Positions 17,709 to 26,780 of a stretch of DNA of 64,000 nt are shown in pieces. Within the stretch, counting starts at the first letter, position 1; each line of letters begins with the position of its first letter. The stretch comes from Catenulispora sp. EB89. Lineage in GTDB: Bacteria > Actinomycetota > Actinomycetes > Streptomycetales > Catenulisporaceae. The translations under genes and the position numbers were made by a program. The DNA is taken from positions 434,001 to 498,000 of the forward strand of contig NZ_JBGCCU010000005.1 of NCBI RefSeq assembly GCF_041261445.1, in the 5' to 3' direction. Below the pieces are notes generated by a model. The model did no database searches. It saw only the letters and a list, made by a program, of their open reading frames with translations, and had not been told where the DNA came from.

Positions 17709-18797
17709 CTACACGTACCGCTCAAGGATCGACGACTCCGCCAGCCGCGACAGCCCCTCGCGCACCGACCGGGCCCGGGTCTCCCCGACGCCCTCGACCC
17801 GCTGCAGGTCGTCGATCGACGCCGCGAGCAGCTTCTGCAGGCCGCCGAAGTGCTCCACCAGCCGGTCGATGACCGTGCCGGGCAGCCGCGGCACCTTGGC
17901 CAGCAGCCGGTACCCGCGCGGCGACACCGCCGACTCCAGCACCTCGACGCCGCCGCTGAAGCCCATCGCCTTGGCCGTCTGCAGCAGATCCAGCAGCGCC
18001 GTGCGGTCCAGGGCGCCCAATTCCTCCGAGACGTCGGCCACGCTGCGTGCCTTCTTGCCGGTGCGCTCGGGCAGGTAGTCGCGGGCGATCAGATCGCGGT
18101 CCGGGTCCACGCCGGCCATCAGCTCGTCGAGCTGGAGCGACAGCAGCCGGCCGTCCACACCCAGCTGCACCACGTAGCCGGCCACCTCGTCGGCGATGCG
18201 GGTCACCATCTCCAGCCGCTGCGCGACCGCCGCCACGTCGCGGACCGTCACCAGGTCCTCGATCTCCAGCGCCGACAGCGTGCCGGTGACCTCGTCCAGC
18301 CGCAGCTTGTAGCGCTCCAGCGTGGCCAGCGCCTGGTTCGCCTTGGACAGGATCGCGCCGGAGTCCTCCAGGACCACGCGCTGGCTGCCCAGGTAGAGCG
18401 CGATGATGCGCATCGACTGGGAGACCGACAGCACCGGGAAGCCGGTCTGCTTGGCGACGCGGTCGGCGGTGCGGTGCCGGGTGCCGGTCTCCGCGGTCGG
18501 GATCGCCGGGTCCGGGACCAGCTGCACCCCGGCCCGCACGATGCGGCTGCCGTCGGTGGAGACCACCACGGCGCCGTCCATCTTGCACAGCTCGCGCAGC
18601 CGCTGCGGGGAGAACTCGACGTCGAGCACGAAGCCGCCGGTGGCCATCTCGTCGACCAGCTTGTCGAAGCCGAAGACCACCAGGCCGCCGGTGTTGCCGC
18701 GCAGGATGCGCTCCAGACCGTCGCGCAGGACCGTGCCCGGCGCGACGCTCGACAGGATCGCCGACAGGGCGGCGCGTTCGGAGGCCTCACCTGTCAC
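17709..18797 (-). CDS. disA: DNA integrity scanning protein DisA, diadenylate cyclase
   Basis: DisA makes cyclic di-AMP and scans DNA for branched structures. The 362-residue protein has the DAC domain with DGA (residues 74-76) and RHR (107-109), the two active-site motifs. A helical spine follows, then a C-terminal helix-hairpin-helix region (IDDLQRVEGVGETRARSVREG). The length is usual. GTG 18797 is used; no earlier start gives family-like residues. radA lies 120 nt upstream on the same strand. Co-transcription is probable, since that gap shows no strong hairpin. Confidence 0.97.
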   Translation of the reverse strand: MTGEASERAALSAILSSVAPGTVLRDGLERILRGNTGGLVVFGFDKLVDEMATGGFVLDVEFSPQRLRELCKMDGAVVVSTDGSRIVRAGVQLVPDPAIPTAETGTRHRTADRVAKQTGFPVLSVSQSMRIIALYLGSQRVVLEDSGAILSKANQALATLERYKLRLDEVTGTLSALEIEDLVTVRDVAAVAQRLEMVTRIADEVAGYVVQLGVDGRLLSLQLDELMAGVDPDRDLIARDYLPERTGKKARSVADVSEELGALDRTALLDLLQTAKAMGFSGGVEVLESAVSPRGYRLLAKVPRLPGTVIDRLVEHFGGLQKLLAASIDDLQRVEGVGETRARSVREGLSRLAESSILERYV

Positions 18798-18800
18798 TGT

Positions 18801-18878
18801 GCGATTCCCATCCTGCTCTCGTGCTCCTCATTCGCGATGCCCAGCCCCCACGCGCCGCGCGATTCCGATCCTGATCTC
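18801..18878. repeat. Imperfect 20-bp direct repeats between radA and disA
   Basis: GCGATTCCCATCCTGCTCTC (18801-18820) and GCGATTCCGATCCTGATCTC (18859-18878) match at 18 of 20 positions. Their starts are 58 bp apart. They lie in the radA-disA spacer, the first almost touching the disA GTG. No protein-binding motif is recognised. Confidence 0.7.
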
Positions 18879-18917
18879 CCCTGAGGGCGGGAATCAAACG
18901 GTCGTAGTGACTCAACC

Positions 18918-20324
18918 TTACCGGCGCGCGCCCGTCGCCACGGCGTGAAGCGCTGCCCGGACGTCGCCCACTTCGACGATCGACAGCCCCGCAAGGTTCC
19001 CTCCGTAGTCCTTGCCGTCCGGATCCGGCGGGACCAGCGCGGTCTTGAAGCCCAGCCGCGCGGCCTCGGTCAGCCGCCGCCGCACCCCGGTCACCGGCCG
19101 CACCTCGCCGGCCAGCCCCACCTCGCCGATCGCCACCACGCCCTCGCCGACCGGCTCGTTCACCGTCGCCGAGGCCAGGGCCAGCAGCAGCGCCAGGTCC
19201 GCGGCCGGCTCGGTGAGCCGCACGCCGCCGACGGTCGCGCTGTAGATCTCCGAGCTCGCCAGCCCGGCGATGCCGCCGCGCTGCTGGAGCACGGCCAGGA
19301 TCATCGCCACCCGGTTGGTGTCCAGGCCCGAGGAGGCCCGGCGCGGGGTCGGCGCGCTGGTCTTGGTGACCAGCGCCTGCACCTCGGCGACCAGCGGCCG
19401 CCGGCCTTCCAGGGTGACGGTGACGCAGGTGCCCGGGACCGGGACCGGCCGCCGGGACAGGAACAGGCCCGAGGGGTCGGACAGGCCGCGGATGCCGGTG
19501 TCGTGCATCTCGAAGCAGCCGATCTCGTCGCTGGCGCCGTAGCGGTTCTTCACGGCCCGGATCAGGCGCAGCGAGGAGGCCCGGTCGCCCTCGAACTGCA
19601 GGACCACGTCGACCAGGTGCTCCAGGATGCGCGGGCCGGCGATGCTGCCGTCCTTGGTGACGTGCCCGACCAGCACGCACGCCATGTTGCGGTCCTTGGC
19701 GTCCCGGATCAGCGAGGCCGCCACCTCCCGGACCTGCGTCACGCCGCCGGGGGTGCCGTCCACCGCGGCCGAGGCGATGGTCTGCACCGAGTCCACGATC
19801 ACCAGCCGCGGCTGCACCGCCTCGATCTGCCCGAGCACCGAGCCCAGGTCGGTCTCGGCGGCCAGGAACAGGTTCGGGTGCAGGGCCTTGATCCGGTCTG
19901 CGCGCAGCCGGACCTGGGCCGCCGACTCCTCGCCGGTGACCACCAGGGTGCGGGCCCCGGAGGAGGCGTACGCGGCGGCGGCCGCCAGCAGCAGCGTCGA
20001 CTTGCCGATGCCGGGCTCGCCGGCCAGCAGCACGACGGCGCCGGGCACGACGCCGCCGCCCAGGACCCGGTCCAGCTCGCTGACCCCGGTCGGGACCGCG
20101 GCCGCGTCGTCCACCGCGACGTCGCCGATCGGCCGGGCCTTCTGGGTCGGCATGGTGGCGACGGTCTTCGGCGCGGACTTGGCCGCGCCCCGTTCCTCAA
20201 CGCTGCCCCAGGTTTGGCACTCGCCGCAGCGGCCGACCCATTTCGCGTACTGTGTGCCGCACTCGGTGCACTGGTACGTGGCCGCCGGTTCGGCCTTCCG
20301 GGCGCGGGAGTTGGCGGTCGGCAT
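18918..20324 (-). CDS. radA: DNA repair protein RadA
   Basis: RadA is a RecA-like ATPase that helps branch migration in recombination. The 468-residue protein has an N-terminal zinc ribbon (Cys19, 22, 33, 36) and Walker A GEPGIGKST (102-110). It carries the RadA-specific KNRYG motif (usually KNRFG) and a C-terminal Lon-protease-like domain (EGVVAIGEVGLAGEVRPV). It is upstream of disA on the same strand, a pairing seen in many bacteria. ATG 20324 has TACCGT 6 nt upstream on the minus strand, consistent with leaderless transcription. Confidence 0.97.
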   Translation of the reverse strand: MPTANSRARKAEPAATYQCTECGTQYAKWVGRCGECQTWGSVEERGAAKSAPKTVATMPTQKARPIGDVAVDDAAAVPTGVSELDRVLGGGVVPGAVVLLAGEPGIGKSTLLLAAAAAYASSGARTLVVTGEESAAQVRLRADRIKALHPNLFLAAETDLGSVLGQIEAVQPRLVIVDSVQTIASAAVDGTPGGVTQVREVAASLIRDAKDRNMACVLVGHVTKDGSIAGPRILEHLVDVVLQFEGDRASSLRLIRAVKNRYGASDEIGCFEMHDTGIRGLSDPSGLFLSRRPVPVPGTCVTVTLEGRRPLVAEVQALVTKTSAPTPRRASSGLDTNRVAMILAVLQQRGGIAGLASSEIYSATVGGVRLTEPAADLALLLALASATVNEPVGEGVVAIGEVGLAGEVRPVTGVRRRLTEAARLGFKTALVPPDPDGKDYGGNLAGLSIVEVGDVRAALHAVATGARR

Positions 20325-20496
20325 GAGGCCACGGTAGCGGTCGGCGCCGACACCGGGCGGCCGACCATCCGCCGGCCATCCGCCGACGGGTATCGGTATA
20401 AACAGGGTGATTCCAGGATGACTTCGGCGGCAACCTCTGGTCGAATGCCCAGATCCACTGGCTAGTTGTCGCTCGAATGGCTTAACGTCTGAGGCC

Positions 20497-21795
20497 GTGA
20501 CAGACCGGGAAATGGTGACGGCGCTGCGCGCGGGGGATCAGCTCGCCATCGGGCAGATCTACGACACATACGGCGCGCGCTTGTATGCATATTGTTACGA
20601 CCTGCTCGCCGATCATGAGCTGGCCGCTGACGCGCTGCGTGACGCGTTCATCGTCGCCAACAACCGGATCCGCGAGCTGGCCAACCCCGACGAGCTCGGC
20701 GCCTGGCTCTACGCGCTGAGCCGGGCCGAGGCGCTGCGCCTGGGGGTCTCCGACGACATCCCCGCCGACGCCGCGCAGGGCACCCGCAACGACCGGTTCG
20801 CCCGGGCCGCGCTGGACGTCTACGCGATGCTGCCGCCGGAGACCCGGGAGATCCTCGACCTGGCCTTCCGGCACCGCATGGTGGACGGCGACCTGGCGCT
20901 GGTCATGGACATGTCCGAGGAGCAGATCGGGCAGGTCGTCCAGGACGCCCAGGACGACCTGGAGAACGGTCTGACCGCGGTGCTGGCCAACCGGGTCGGC
21001 GACCCGCGCTGCGCGGAGATCGCCGAGCTCGGCAAGCGCTTCGACCGGCTGGACGGCAAGGCCGTCGAGCCCTGGCTGGACGCGGTCTCCCGGCACGTGA
21101 AGACCGACCAGGCCTGCGCCGACCACATCGAGAACCGGCGGCCGCTGCGGCTGTTCGAGGAGCTGCCGCACGCCTTCGTGCCGCCGGGCGTGCGCGCCCG
21201 CGTGCTGGACACCCTGCGCGACCCGGCCGGTGCGGCGTTCTGCCAGCGCATCGCGGCCCGGGCCGGGGCCTTCGACGAGTCCGGGTTCCCGGCGGCCGGC
21301 GGCAAGACCGGCGTCGGCGGCGCCCGCAAGCTGCTGCCCATCGCGGGCATCGTACTGGTGGTGCTGGCGGTCGGCGGCGTGGCGGTGGCGATGGTCGGCG
21401 GCGGGGGCGGCAAGTCCGGCTCGGCCGGGACCGGGACCGGTGCCACGACGTCGACGACCTCCTCCTCGGCGTCCTCCGCGGACACCAGCGCGGCGTCCTC
21501 GGCGGGCTCCACCTCGGCGCCGACGCAACAGGCCACCGATTCCGCGACGGGCTCCTCGACCGACAACGGCGGCGCGCCGAGCGGCGGCGGGCAGACGGAC
21601 ACCGGCGGATCGACGCACCACACCTCGTCGACCTACCGGCGCACCACCCCGTCGTCGCACAGCTCCACGCCGAGCAAGAAGCCGACGACCACGACCGAGC
21701 CCACGACGCCCTCGACGTCGACGTCCCTTCCCACCGGTCCCGGCCTGCCGAGCAACACCGAATCGACGAGTTCTCCGACCAGCTCTTCCAGCTGA
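20497..21795 (+). CDS. Membrane-anchored ECF-sigma-like protein
   Basis: The first ~170 residues look like a degenerate ECF sigma factor. A region-2-like part (MVTALRAGDQLAIGQIYDTYGARLYAY) is followed by a region-4-like part (LPPETREILDLAF). A helical segment with a His-Cys-His cluster (HVKTDQACADH) then resembles part of a zinc-binding anti-sigma domain. One transmembrane helix (about residues 284-306) leads to a long Ser/Thr-rich extracellular tail. Such fusions would tether a sigma-like domain to the membrane. It is paralogous to the next gene: the segment before the membrane helix (RPLRLFEELPHAFVPPGVRARV) aligns with it. GTG 20497 has TAACGT 8 nt upstream. Confidence 0.75.
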   Translation: MTDREMVTALRAGDQLAIGQIYDTYGARLYAYCYDLLADHELAADALRDAFIVANNRIRELANPDELGAWLYALSRAEALRLGVSDDIPADAAQGTRNDRFARAALDVYAMLPPETREILDLAFRHRMVDGDLALVMDMSEEQIGQVVQDAQDDLENGLTAVLANRVGDPRCAEIAELGKRFDRLDGKAVEPWLDAVSRHVKTDQACADHIENRRPLRLFEELPHAFVPPGVRARVLDTLRDPAGAAFCQRIAARAGAFDESGFPAAGGKTGVGGARKLLPIAGIVLVVLAVGGVAVAMVGGGGGKSGSAGTGTGATTSTTSSSASSADTSAASSAGSTSAPTQQATDSATGSSTDNGGAPSGGGQTDTGGSTHHTSSTYRRTTPSSHSSTPSKKPTTTTEPTTPSTSTSLPTGPGLPSNTESTSSPTSSSS

Positions 21796-21964
21796 TCGGC
21801 AGCCCCCCGCGCCGATCGGCGCACCGGATGACCGGGCGCGCGCAAGTCGCCCGGTCGAGTGATACCGACGTTTGGTCACGGCCCGGGTCGCAGAACCCCT
21901 CGAAGGTGGCAACCTGGGCCGATTCTCTGATCAGCGCACCGGCACATGTCTAACGTCGGCTGGT

Positions 21965-24900
21965 GTGAAAGACCACGACTCGAACGCCACGGATCCCCGC
22001 GATCCCGCGGACCCGGTGAACCGGGACAGCGTCTCCGACAGCTGGGGGCGCGCGGCGGCCTACGACGCCTACGCGGACGGTCTGCACACCTACGCCCTGG
22101 GCGGCCTGCGCCACCACGAGGCCGCGTCCTCGGCGGTGTACTGCGCCTTCGTCGCCGCCGACCACCATGTGGCGCACCTCGGGGACGCCGAGATGCTGCG
22201 CCCGTGGCTCTACGCGATCACCCGGCACTACTGCCGCGCCGGCAAGCTGCCGCGCCTGCGCCTGACGGCCTCCTCGGCGCCGGTCCCGGCCCCCAAGGAC
22301 GCCGCGATGGCCGAGCTGGAGCGCACGCTGCTGGCGGCGGAGCTGGCCTCGCTGGACTGGCCGGACACCGACGGACTGAGTGCGGCGCACCGTGAGGTTC
22401 TTGAGCTTTCGGTCCGCCACGGGATGGAGAGCCGCGCGGTCGGGATGATGCTCGGCAAGCCCGCGGCGGAGTCGTTCGAGGTGCTGTCCGAGGCCTGGCA
22501 CGAGCTGGAGCGCTCGCTGGCGGCGCTGGCCCTGCTGCGCACCTCGCGCTCGCACTGCCCGGACCTGGCGGCGCTGGCCGAGGGCTGGTCCGGCCGGCTC
22601 ACGGCCCAGCGCCGGGAGCCGCTGGTCGCGCACGTGGACGCCTGCTCACGCTGCCAGTACCACCTGCACAAGGTCATCGGGGCCCCGCAGGCCCCGTCGA
22701 TCCTGCCGCACGTCCCGGCGCCGCAGGAGCTGCGCGACCGGGTCCTCGGCGACCTGCTGGACAGCAGCCCGGAGAAGGCGGCCGAGAAGACCGCGATCGC
22801 CGGCCGGCTCACCCGGTTCGACCGGTCCGGGTTCCCGGCGATAGCGACGATGCGGCTGCCCGCGCTGCCCCAGCAGCAGCAGCAGCTGCAGCCGCACCCG
22901 CGCTCCGCCGCGCCGATGCCGGTGGAGCGCCGCCAGCGGCGCCTCGGCGCGCTGCTGGCCGGCCGCGTGTCGTCGGCCGCCGCGGAGGCGGTGGCGGGCG
23001 AGGTGGCCTCGGCCCCCGAGCGATTACGCACCCCGGTGTCGGCGTCCGTGGACGCGAAGACACCGGCGAACACGATGAACGAGGGAAGTGGTTTCGATGA
23101 TTCTGCTCTGAGCGCCATGAGCACGGGAGGCGACCGGCGCCGGTGGCTGCGCCGGGCGGCGGAGGCCTCGGCGGAGCCCGACGAGGGCCCGATCGCGCCG
23201 CGCCGGGGACTGGCGGCGCCGGCCGAGCCGCAGCGACGGGGCGGTGCTGCGGACGGCGACCCGCTCGGAGGACTGGTGACAGCTCTGCCGCGCGATGAGA
23301 GCAGGCGCGGCGCGGGATCGCACGCCGAGGAGTCGTTCACCGCGAATTCCTCGACCGAAGTCCTCGCGGCGCTGCGCTCCGAAGACCGGTCCGACGACCT
23401 TGCTGAAGACCGTGCCGAAGACCCTGCTGAGAACCGCGGCGAAGACCGGGGGGCCCTGCGTCCCGAAGACCTCGACGCGTCCTTCGGTCCGCGCCGCTCT
23501 TCCTCTCTCGAGGACACCCTGATCACGGCCGGCGTCTTCGAGGACGTCCGCCCGGCCCGCCCCGTGCCCTCCCGCGGCCCGGTCCCGCGCAACTCCGTGG
23601 CCGCCGCCGTCGAGGGCCGGCGGCGGGGCGTCGAGGACGTGCGGCGCGGCGCCGCGCCGGTCGGCGACGCCTATGAGGCCGCGGCAAGCGTGGCGGCCGC
23701 GATGGCCGCCGGGAACGCCGGTGCGCAGGTGCCACCGATCGCACCGGCCGCGTCGGTCGCCTCGGCCGCGTCGGTCGGGCAGGCCGCATCGGTCGGGCAG
23801 GCCGCGCCGACCGCGCCGGTCGGGGTCATGCCGACCTCCGTCATGCCGCTGGGCATGGTGCCCGGTCGGCGGGTGCCGCGGGACAGGGACCGGGACCGAG
23901 ACAGAGACCGGGACGCCACGCGGGTCTTCGCGCGCCCCGTCGGCACCTCGCCGGAGCAGCGCAGGCGGAAGTCCGGCGTGAAGTCCGCGATCGCCAGCTC
24001 CGCCGTGCTCAGCGGCGTCGGCGCGGCCGGGGTGACGGCGTTCGTGCTCTTCGTGCCGTCCTCGCCGAGCGGCAACAAGACGCTGTTCACGCCGCCGGAC
24101 ACCGGGGGCAACGCCTCGCAGACGCCGGACTACCCGCGCCCCAGCTCCACCTCGGACGCCGCCGGGCCCGCGCTGCCGGTCGCCGGCAAGGTGCACTCCG
24201 CCGGGCTTCCCGGCGGCGACACCGTGACCGCGCAGGTGGTCGCGGCGGTGCTGCCGACGACGCCCTCCTCCTCGGCGCCCAGCACGGTCGGCGCCAGCCT
24301 GCCGTTCAACGGCCCGGTGAACCCGCTGCCGTCGCAGAGCGGCGACTCCCCGTCGCAGGACCCGAGCGGGGACGGAGAGCTGCACATCAGCGTGACGCAG
24401 CGCTCGAACGACCCGAGCGACGTCGTCGTCACCCTCTGGAACTCCGGCACCTCGCCGGTCAGCTGGACCGCGAGCCCCGACGAGCCCTGGCTCAGCCTCA
24501 GCGCCACCTCCGGCATGGTCGCCGGCGGTGGCCAGACCTCGATCCACGTCCTGGTGGACTCCGCGGCCGAGCCCGGCGGCGCGTGGACCGCGCACGTGCG
24601 CTTCGACCCGAGCGGCCAGATGGTCTCGATCAACGGCGTCGGCGGCTCCGGCGGCGGTCCGAGCAGCACGCCGAGCACGTCCCCGTCCAGCGGCCCCACG
24701 ACGCCGTCCTCGCCGTCCTCACCGCCGTCCTCGTCGCCGAGCGGCACGCCCTCGGGCACGCCGACCAGCCCGGTCAGCACCCCGAGCACGCCGCACAGCT
24801 CGCCGTCGAGCGTGAGCGGCAGCGGGGCGTCGAGCGGCAGCGCGAGCAGTCCGGGTAGCCCGGGTAGCCCGAGCAGCCCGGGCAGCCCGAGCTCGTCGGG

Positions 24901-25033
24901 CGGCGGGCCGTCGCGCGGCCCCAGCTCGCCGAGTACGCCGGGGTCCTCGGGCTCCTCGGCCTCTTCGAGTTCTCCGGCGTCTTCAAGCGCCCCGAGCTCT
25001 GGGCCCGGCAAACCCACCAAGCGCCGTCACTGA
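21965..25033 (+). CDS. Large membrane-anchored sigma-like protein with zinc-finger-like and BACON-like domains
   Basis: This paralogue of the preceding gene is about 1022 residues long. Its N-terminal ~220 residues are sigma-like. A HVDACSRCQYHL segment (H-x3-C-x2-C) matches the core of zinc-binding anti-sigma domains. A long low-complexity, charged cytoplasmic linker follows, including an Arg-Asp repeat near 23880-23920. One membrane helix (SSAVLSGVGAAGVTAFVLFV) leads outside to a β-domain (WNSGTSPVSWTASPDEPWLSLSATSG, split over two strands) that resembles BACON domains, then a Ser/Pro/Gly tail. GTG 21965 is chosen because TAACGT ends 8 nt upstream, exactly as in the paralogue. Codon 23024-23026 is TTA, rare in such genomes. 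Confidence 0.7.
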   Translation: MKDHDSNATDPRDPADPVNRDSVSDSWGRAAAYDAYADGLHTYALGGLRHHEAASSAVYCAFVAADHHVAHLGDAEMLRPWLYAITRHYCRAGKLPRLRLTASSAPVPAPKDAAMAELERTLLAAELASLDWPDTDGLSAAHREVLELSVRHGMESRAVGMMLGKPAAESFEVLSEAWHELERSLAALALLRTSRSHCPDLAALAEGWSGRLTAQRREPLVAHVDACSRCQYHLHKVIGAPQAPSILPHVPAPQELRDRVLGDLLDSSPEKAAEKTAIAGRLTRFDRSGFPAIATMRLPALPQQQQQLQPHPRSAAPMPVERRQRRLGALLAGRVSSAAAEAVAGEVASAPERLRTPVSASVDAKTPANTMNEGSGFDDSALSAMSTGGDRRRWLRRAAEASAEPDEGPIAPRRGLAAPAEPQRRGGAADGDPLGGLVTALPRDESRRGAGSHAEESFTANSSTEVLAALRSEDRSDDLAEDRAEDPAENRGEDRGALRPEDLDASFGPRRSSSLEDTLITAGVFEDVRPARPVPSRGPVPRNSVAAAVEGRRRGVEDVRRGAAPVGDAYEAAASVAAAMAAGNAGAQVPPIAPAASVASAASVGQAASVGQAAPTAPVGVMPTSVMPLGMVPGRRVPRDRDRDRDRDRDATRVFARPVGTSPEQRRRKSGVKSAIASSAVLSGVGAAGVTAFVLFVPSSPSGNKTLFTPPDTGGNASQTPDYPRPSSTSDAAGPALPVAGKVHSAGLPGGDTVTAQVVAAVLPTTPSSSAPSTVGASLPFNGPVNPLPSQSGDSPSQDPSGDGELHISVTQRSNDPSDVVVTLWNSGTSPVSWTASPDEPWLSLSATSGMVAGGGQTSIHVLVDSAAEPGGAWTAHVRFDPSGQMVSINGVGGSGGGPSSTPSTSPSSGPTTPSSPSSPPSSSPSGTPSGTPTSPVSTPSTPHSSPSSVSGSGASSGSASSPGSPGSPSSPGSPSSSGGGPSRGPSSPSTPGSSGSSASSSSPASSSAPSSGPGKPTKRRH

Positions 25034-25075
25034 CGACGGCCCCAAGCCGCTCCGGCCCCCGCCGTGCCGGAGCCA

Positions 25076-25117
25076 CGGAAGGCGCTCGACGTGTCCCAGC
25101 CCGTCGGGCGCCTTCCG
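25076..25117. terminator. Terminator between converging genes
   Basis: CGGAAGGCGC (25076-25085) pairs with GCGCCTTCCG (25108-25117), with inner CGAC/GTCG pairing. A second hairpin, GCTCCGGC/GCCGGAGC, lies just before it at 25049-25073. Together they separate the converging sigma-like and sialidase-fold genes. Confidence 0.75.
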
Positions 25118-25124
25118 CTGTCCG

Positions 25125-26648
25125 CTACCGATTCAGCGACCGCACCGCGTGCGACGGCAGCACGGTACGTGCCGTGGCCGTCGCGCCGCTGTTCCCGGCT
25201 GCGGAGAACGGTCCGACGAACACCCCGCTGTACACGTCGGTGGCGTGCTGAGGCGCGTTCAACGAAGCCACGAACACGTTCTGCTCCCCGAGCGGACCGG
25301 CCGCCGCCATGCCCTCGTAGTCCCCGAGCATGTACCCGCCGGCGTTCGGCGCCAGCAGCCAGTCGAAGGCCGGGGTCAGCTGCCGCTCGGTGGCCAGCCG
25401 CGGATCGCCGAACGGCAGGACCTTCAGGAACCGCGCGGTCGGCAGCGTCGTGGTGTCGCCGGCCGGCAGGTAGCGCAGGTCGTAGTACGACAGGCTGACC
25501 GTCCCCAGCGCGTCCACCGAGACCACCGGGGTGAAGGCCGGCACGCCGGGCCTGCTCACCAGGGTCGGCGCCGACCACGTCCGGCCGTCGTCCCCGGAGG
25601 ACACCAACTCGACCTGGTCGTATTTGCCGGCGCTGAAGTCCGAGCCCTCATACGTCATCCAGATCCGGCCGGTCACCGGGTTCACCGCGACGGCCTCCAG
25701 GCCGCCGCCGGCCCGCAGACCCTTGTTCGGGTCGTTCGGGTCCACCTCGGCCACCGAGGAGTCGGTGGCCACCGGCGTCGGCGCGGACCATGTGGCGCCC
25801 TCGTCGGTGGAGGTGGCCATGGAGTACGTCGAGCCGATCGGGGTGTTCCCGGTCGCGTCGGTGTACTCGGTCATGTTGAAGAAGTCGTGGAGCGTGCCGT
25901 TCGGCTCCTCGACCACGATGTTGCCGATGGTCTGGGTGAACGGCGCGACCGCCGCGGTGTCGACCAGCTTCGCCGGGGCCGACCAGGTCTTGCCGTGGTC
26001 GTGGGTGACGGAGATCATCGCCGGTCCGGTGAAGCTGTTGTTGGAATTGTCCAGCCGGTCCCACACCTGGTATGCGACGCCGGGATGCAGCTGGTCGGCG
26101 GTGACGGAGTTCTTGTCGTCACCGAAGTCCGGGTCGTTGTCGGCGATGACCGGCTGCGCGTACTTCCACGTCGCGCCGCCGTCGAAGGAGGTCGCGGCGC
26201 CGACGCCGGAGCGCGGCGTGTTCTCGTCGAACTGCAGGGCGCTGCTGTAGGCGACGCCGTCCGGACCGAAGCTGACCCACAGGTCGGAGATCCGGTGGTA
26301 GTCGTTGGCCCCGGAGCACTGGCCGAACGGCAGCGTGCCCTCGGTGTAGTGCCGGCCGTCGGAGGTCCAGGCGTAGCCGCCGGAGTGCGAGCCGCCGTCG
26401 CTCCAGCGGTCCTGCTGCCAGGTGACGATCGCGCGCCGGGGCTGGCGCGGGTCGACGGCGACGAAGGGCTCGGTGGTGCTGTTCGGATACAGGGTGCCGG
26501 AGGCCGCGCCCGCGGTACAGGCCGCCACCGGGTTCGTCGGGGAGACCCGTTGTACCGGGCCGGGGCTGGCGCTCGCGAAGGACGCTGAGGTGGCCAGGGC
26601 GGTCAACAGCGCCGTTGCCGCGACCGCCGTTTTGTGGGCTCTGCGCAT
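25125..26648 (-). CDS. Secreted sialidase-fold (Asp-box) protein
   Basis: A signal peptide (MRRAHKTAVAATALLTALA, cleaved near ASA) precedes a ~480-residue β-propeller. The propeller carries Asp-box motifs: SFDGGATW, THDHGKTW, STDEGATW and SGDDGRTW. Such exo-sialidase-like proteins include true sialidases and many proteins of unknown glycan specificity. I do not see a clear catalytic Arg triad, so no substrate is given. ATG 26648 is preferred to an in-frame start 12 codons earlier because it begins a normal signal peptide and TAGTTT lies 7 nt upstream on the minus strand. Confidence 0.83.
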   Translation of the reverse strand: MRRAHKTAVAATALLTALATSASFASASPGPVQRVSPTNPVAACTAGAASGTLYPNSTTEPFVAVDPRQPRRAIVTWQQDRWSDGGSHSGGYAWTSDGRHYTEGTLPFGQCSGANDYHRISDLWVSFGPDGVAYSSALQFDENTPRSGVGAATSFDGGATWKYAQPVIADNDPDFGDDKNSVTADQLHPGVAYQVWDRLDNSNNSFTGPAMISVTHDHGKTWSAPAKLVDTAAVAPFTQTIGNIVVEEPNGTLHDFFNMTEYTDATGNTPIGSTYSMATSTDEGATWSAPTPVATDSSVAEVDPNDPNKGLRAGGGLEAVAVNPVTGRIWMTYEGSDFSAGKYDQVELVSSGDDGRTWSAPTLVSRPGVPAFTPVVSVDALGTVSLSYYDLRYLPAGDTTTLPTARFLKVLPFGDPRLATERQLTPAFDWLLAPNAGGYMLGDYEGMAAAGPLGEQNVFVASLNAPQHATDVYSGVFVGPFSAAGNSGATATARTVLPSHAVRSLNR

Positions 26649-26713
26649 GGTGCGCAAACTAGGGCAGGCAGTGGGGTGTGGCAATGCTTTGATTCGTGGA
26701 GAACCCGTGAGAA

Positions 26714-26753
26714 AACCACCGGAATCCAGCCCCTGGGGCGGACTCCGGTGGTT
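26714..26753 (-). terminator. Terminator of the Cys-rich conserved gene
   Basis: AACCACCGGAATCC (26714-26727) pairs with GGACTCCGGTGGTT (26740-26753) with one mismatch. The loop folds as GCCCC-T-GGGGC. It is 28 nt past the stop at 26781 in the minus-strand direction. Confidence 0.85.
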
Positions 26754-26780
26754 CGGTCGTGCGGGTCGGGTCGGGTCGGA

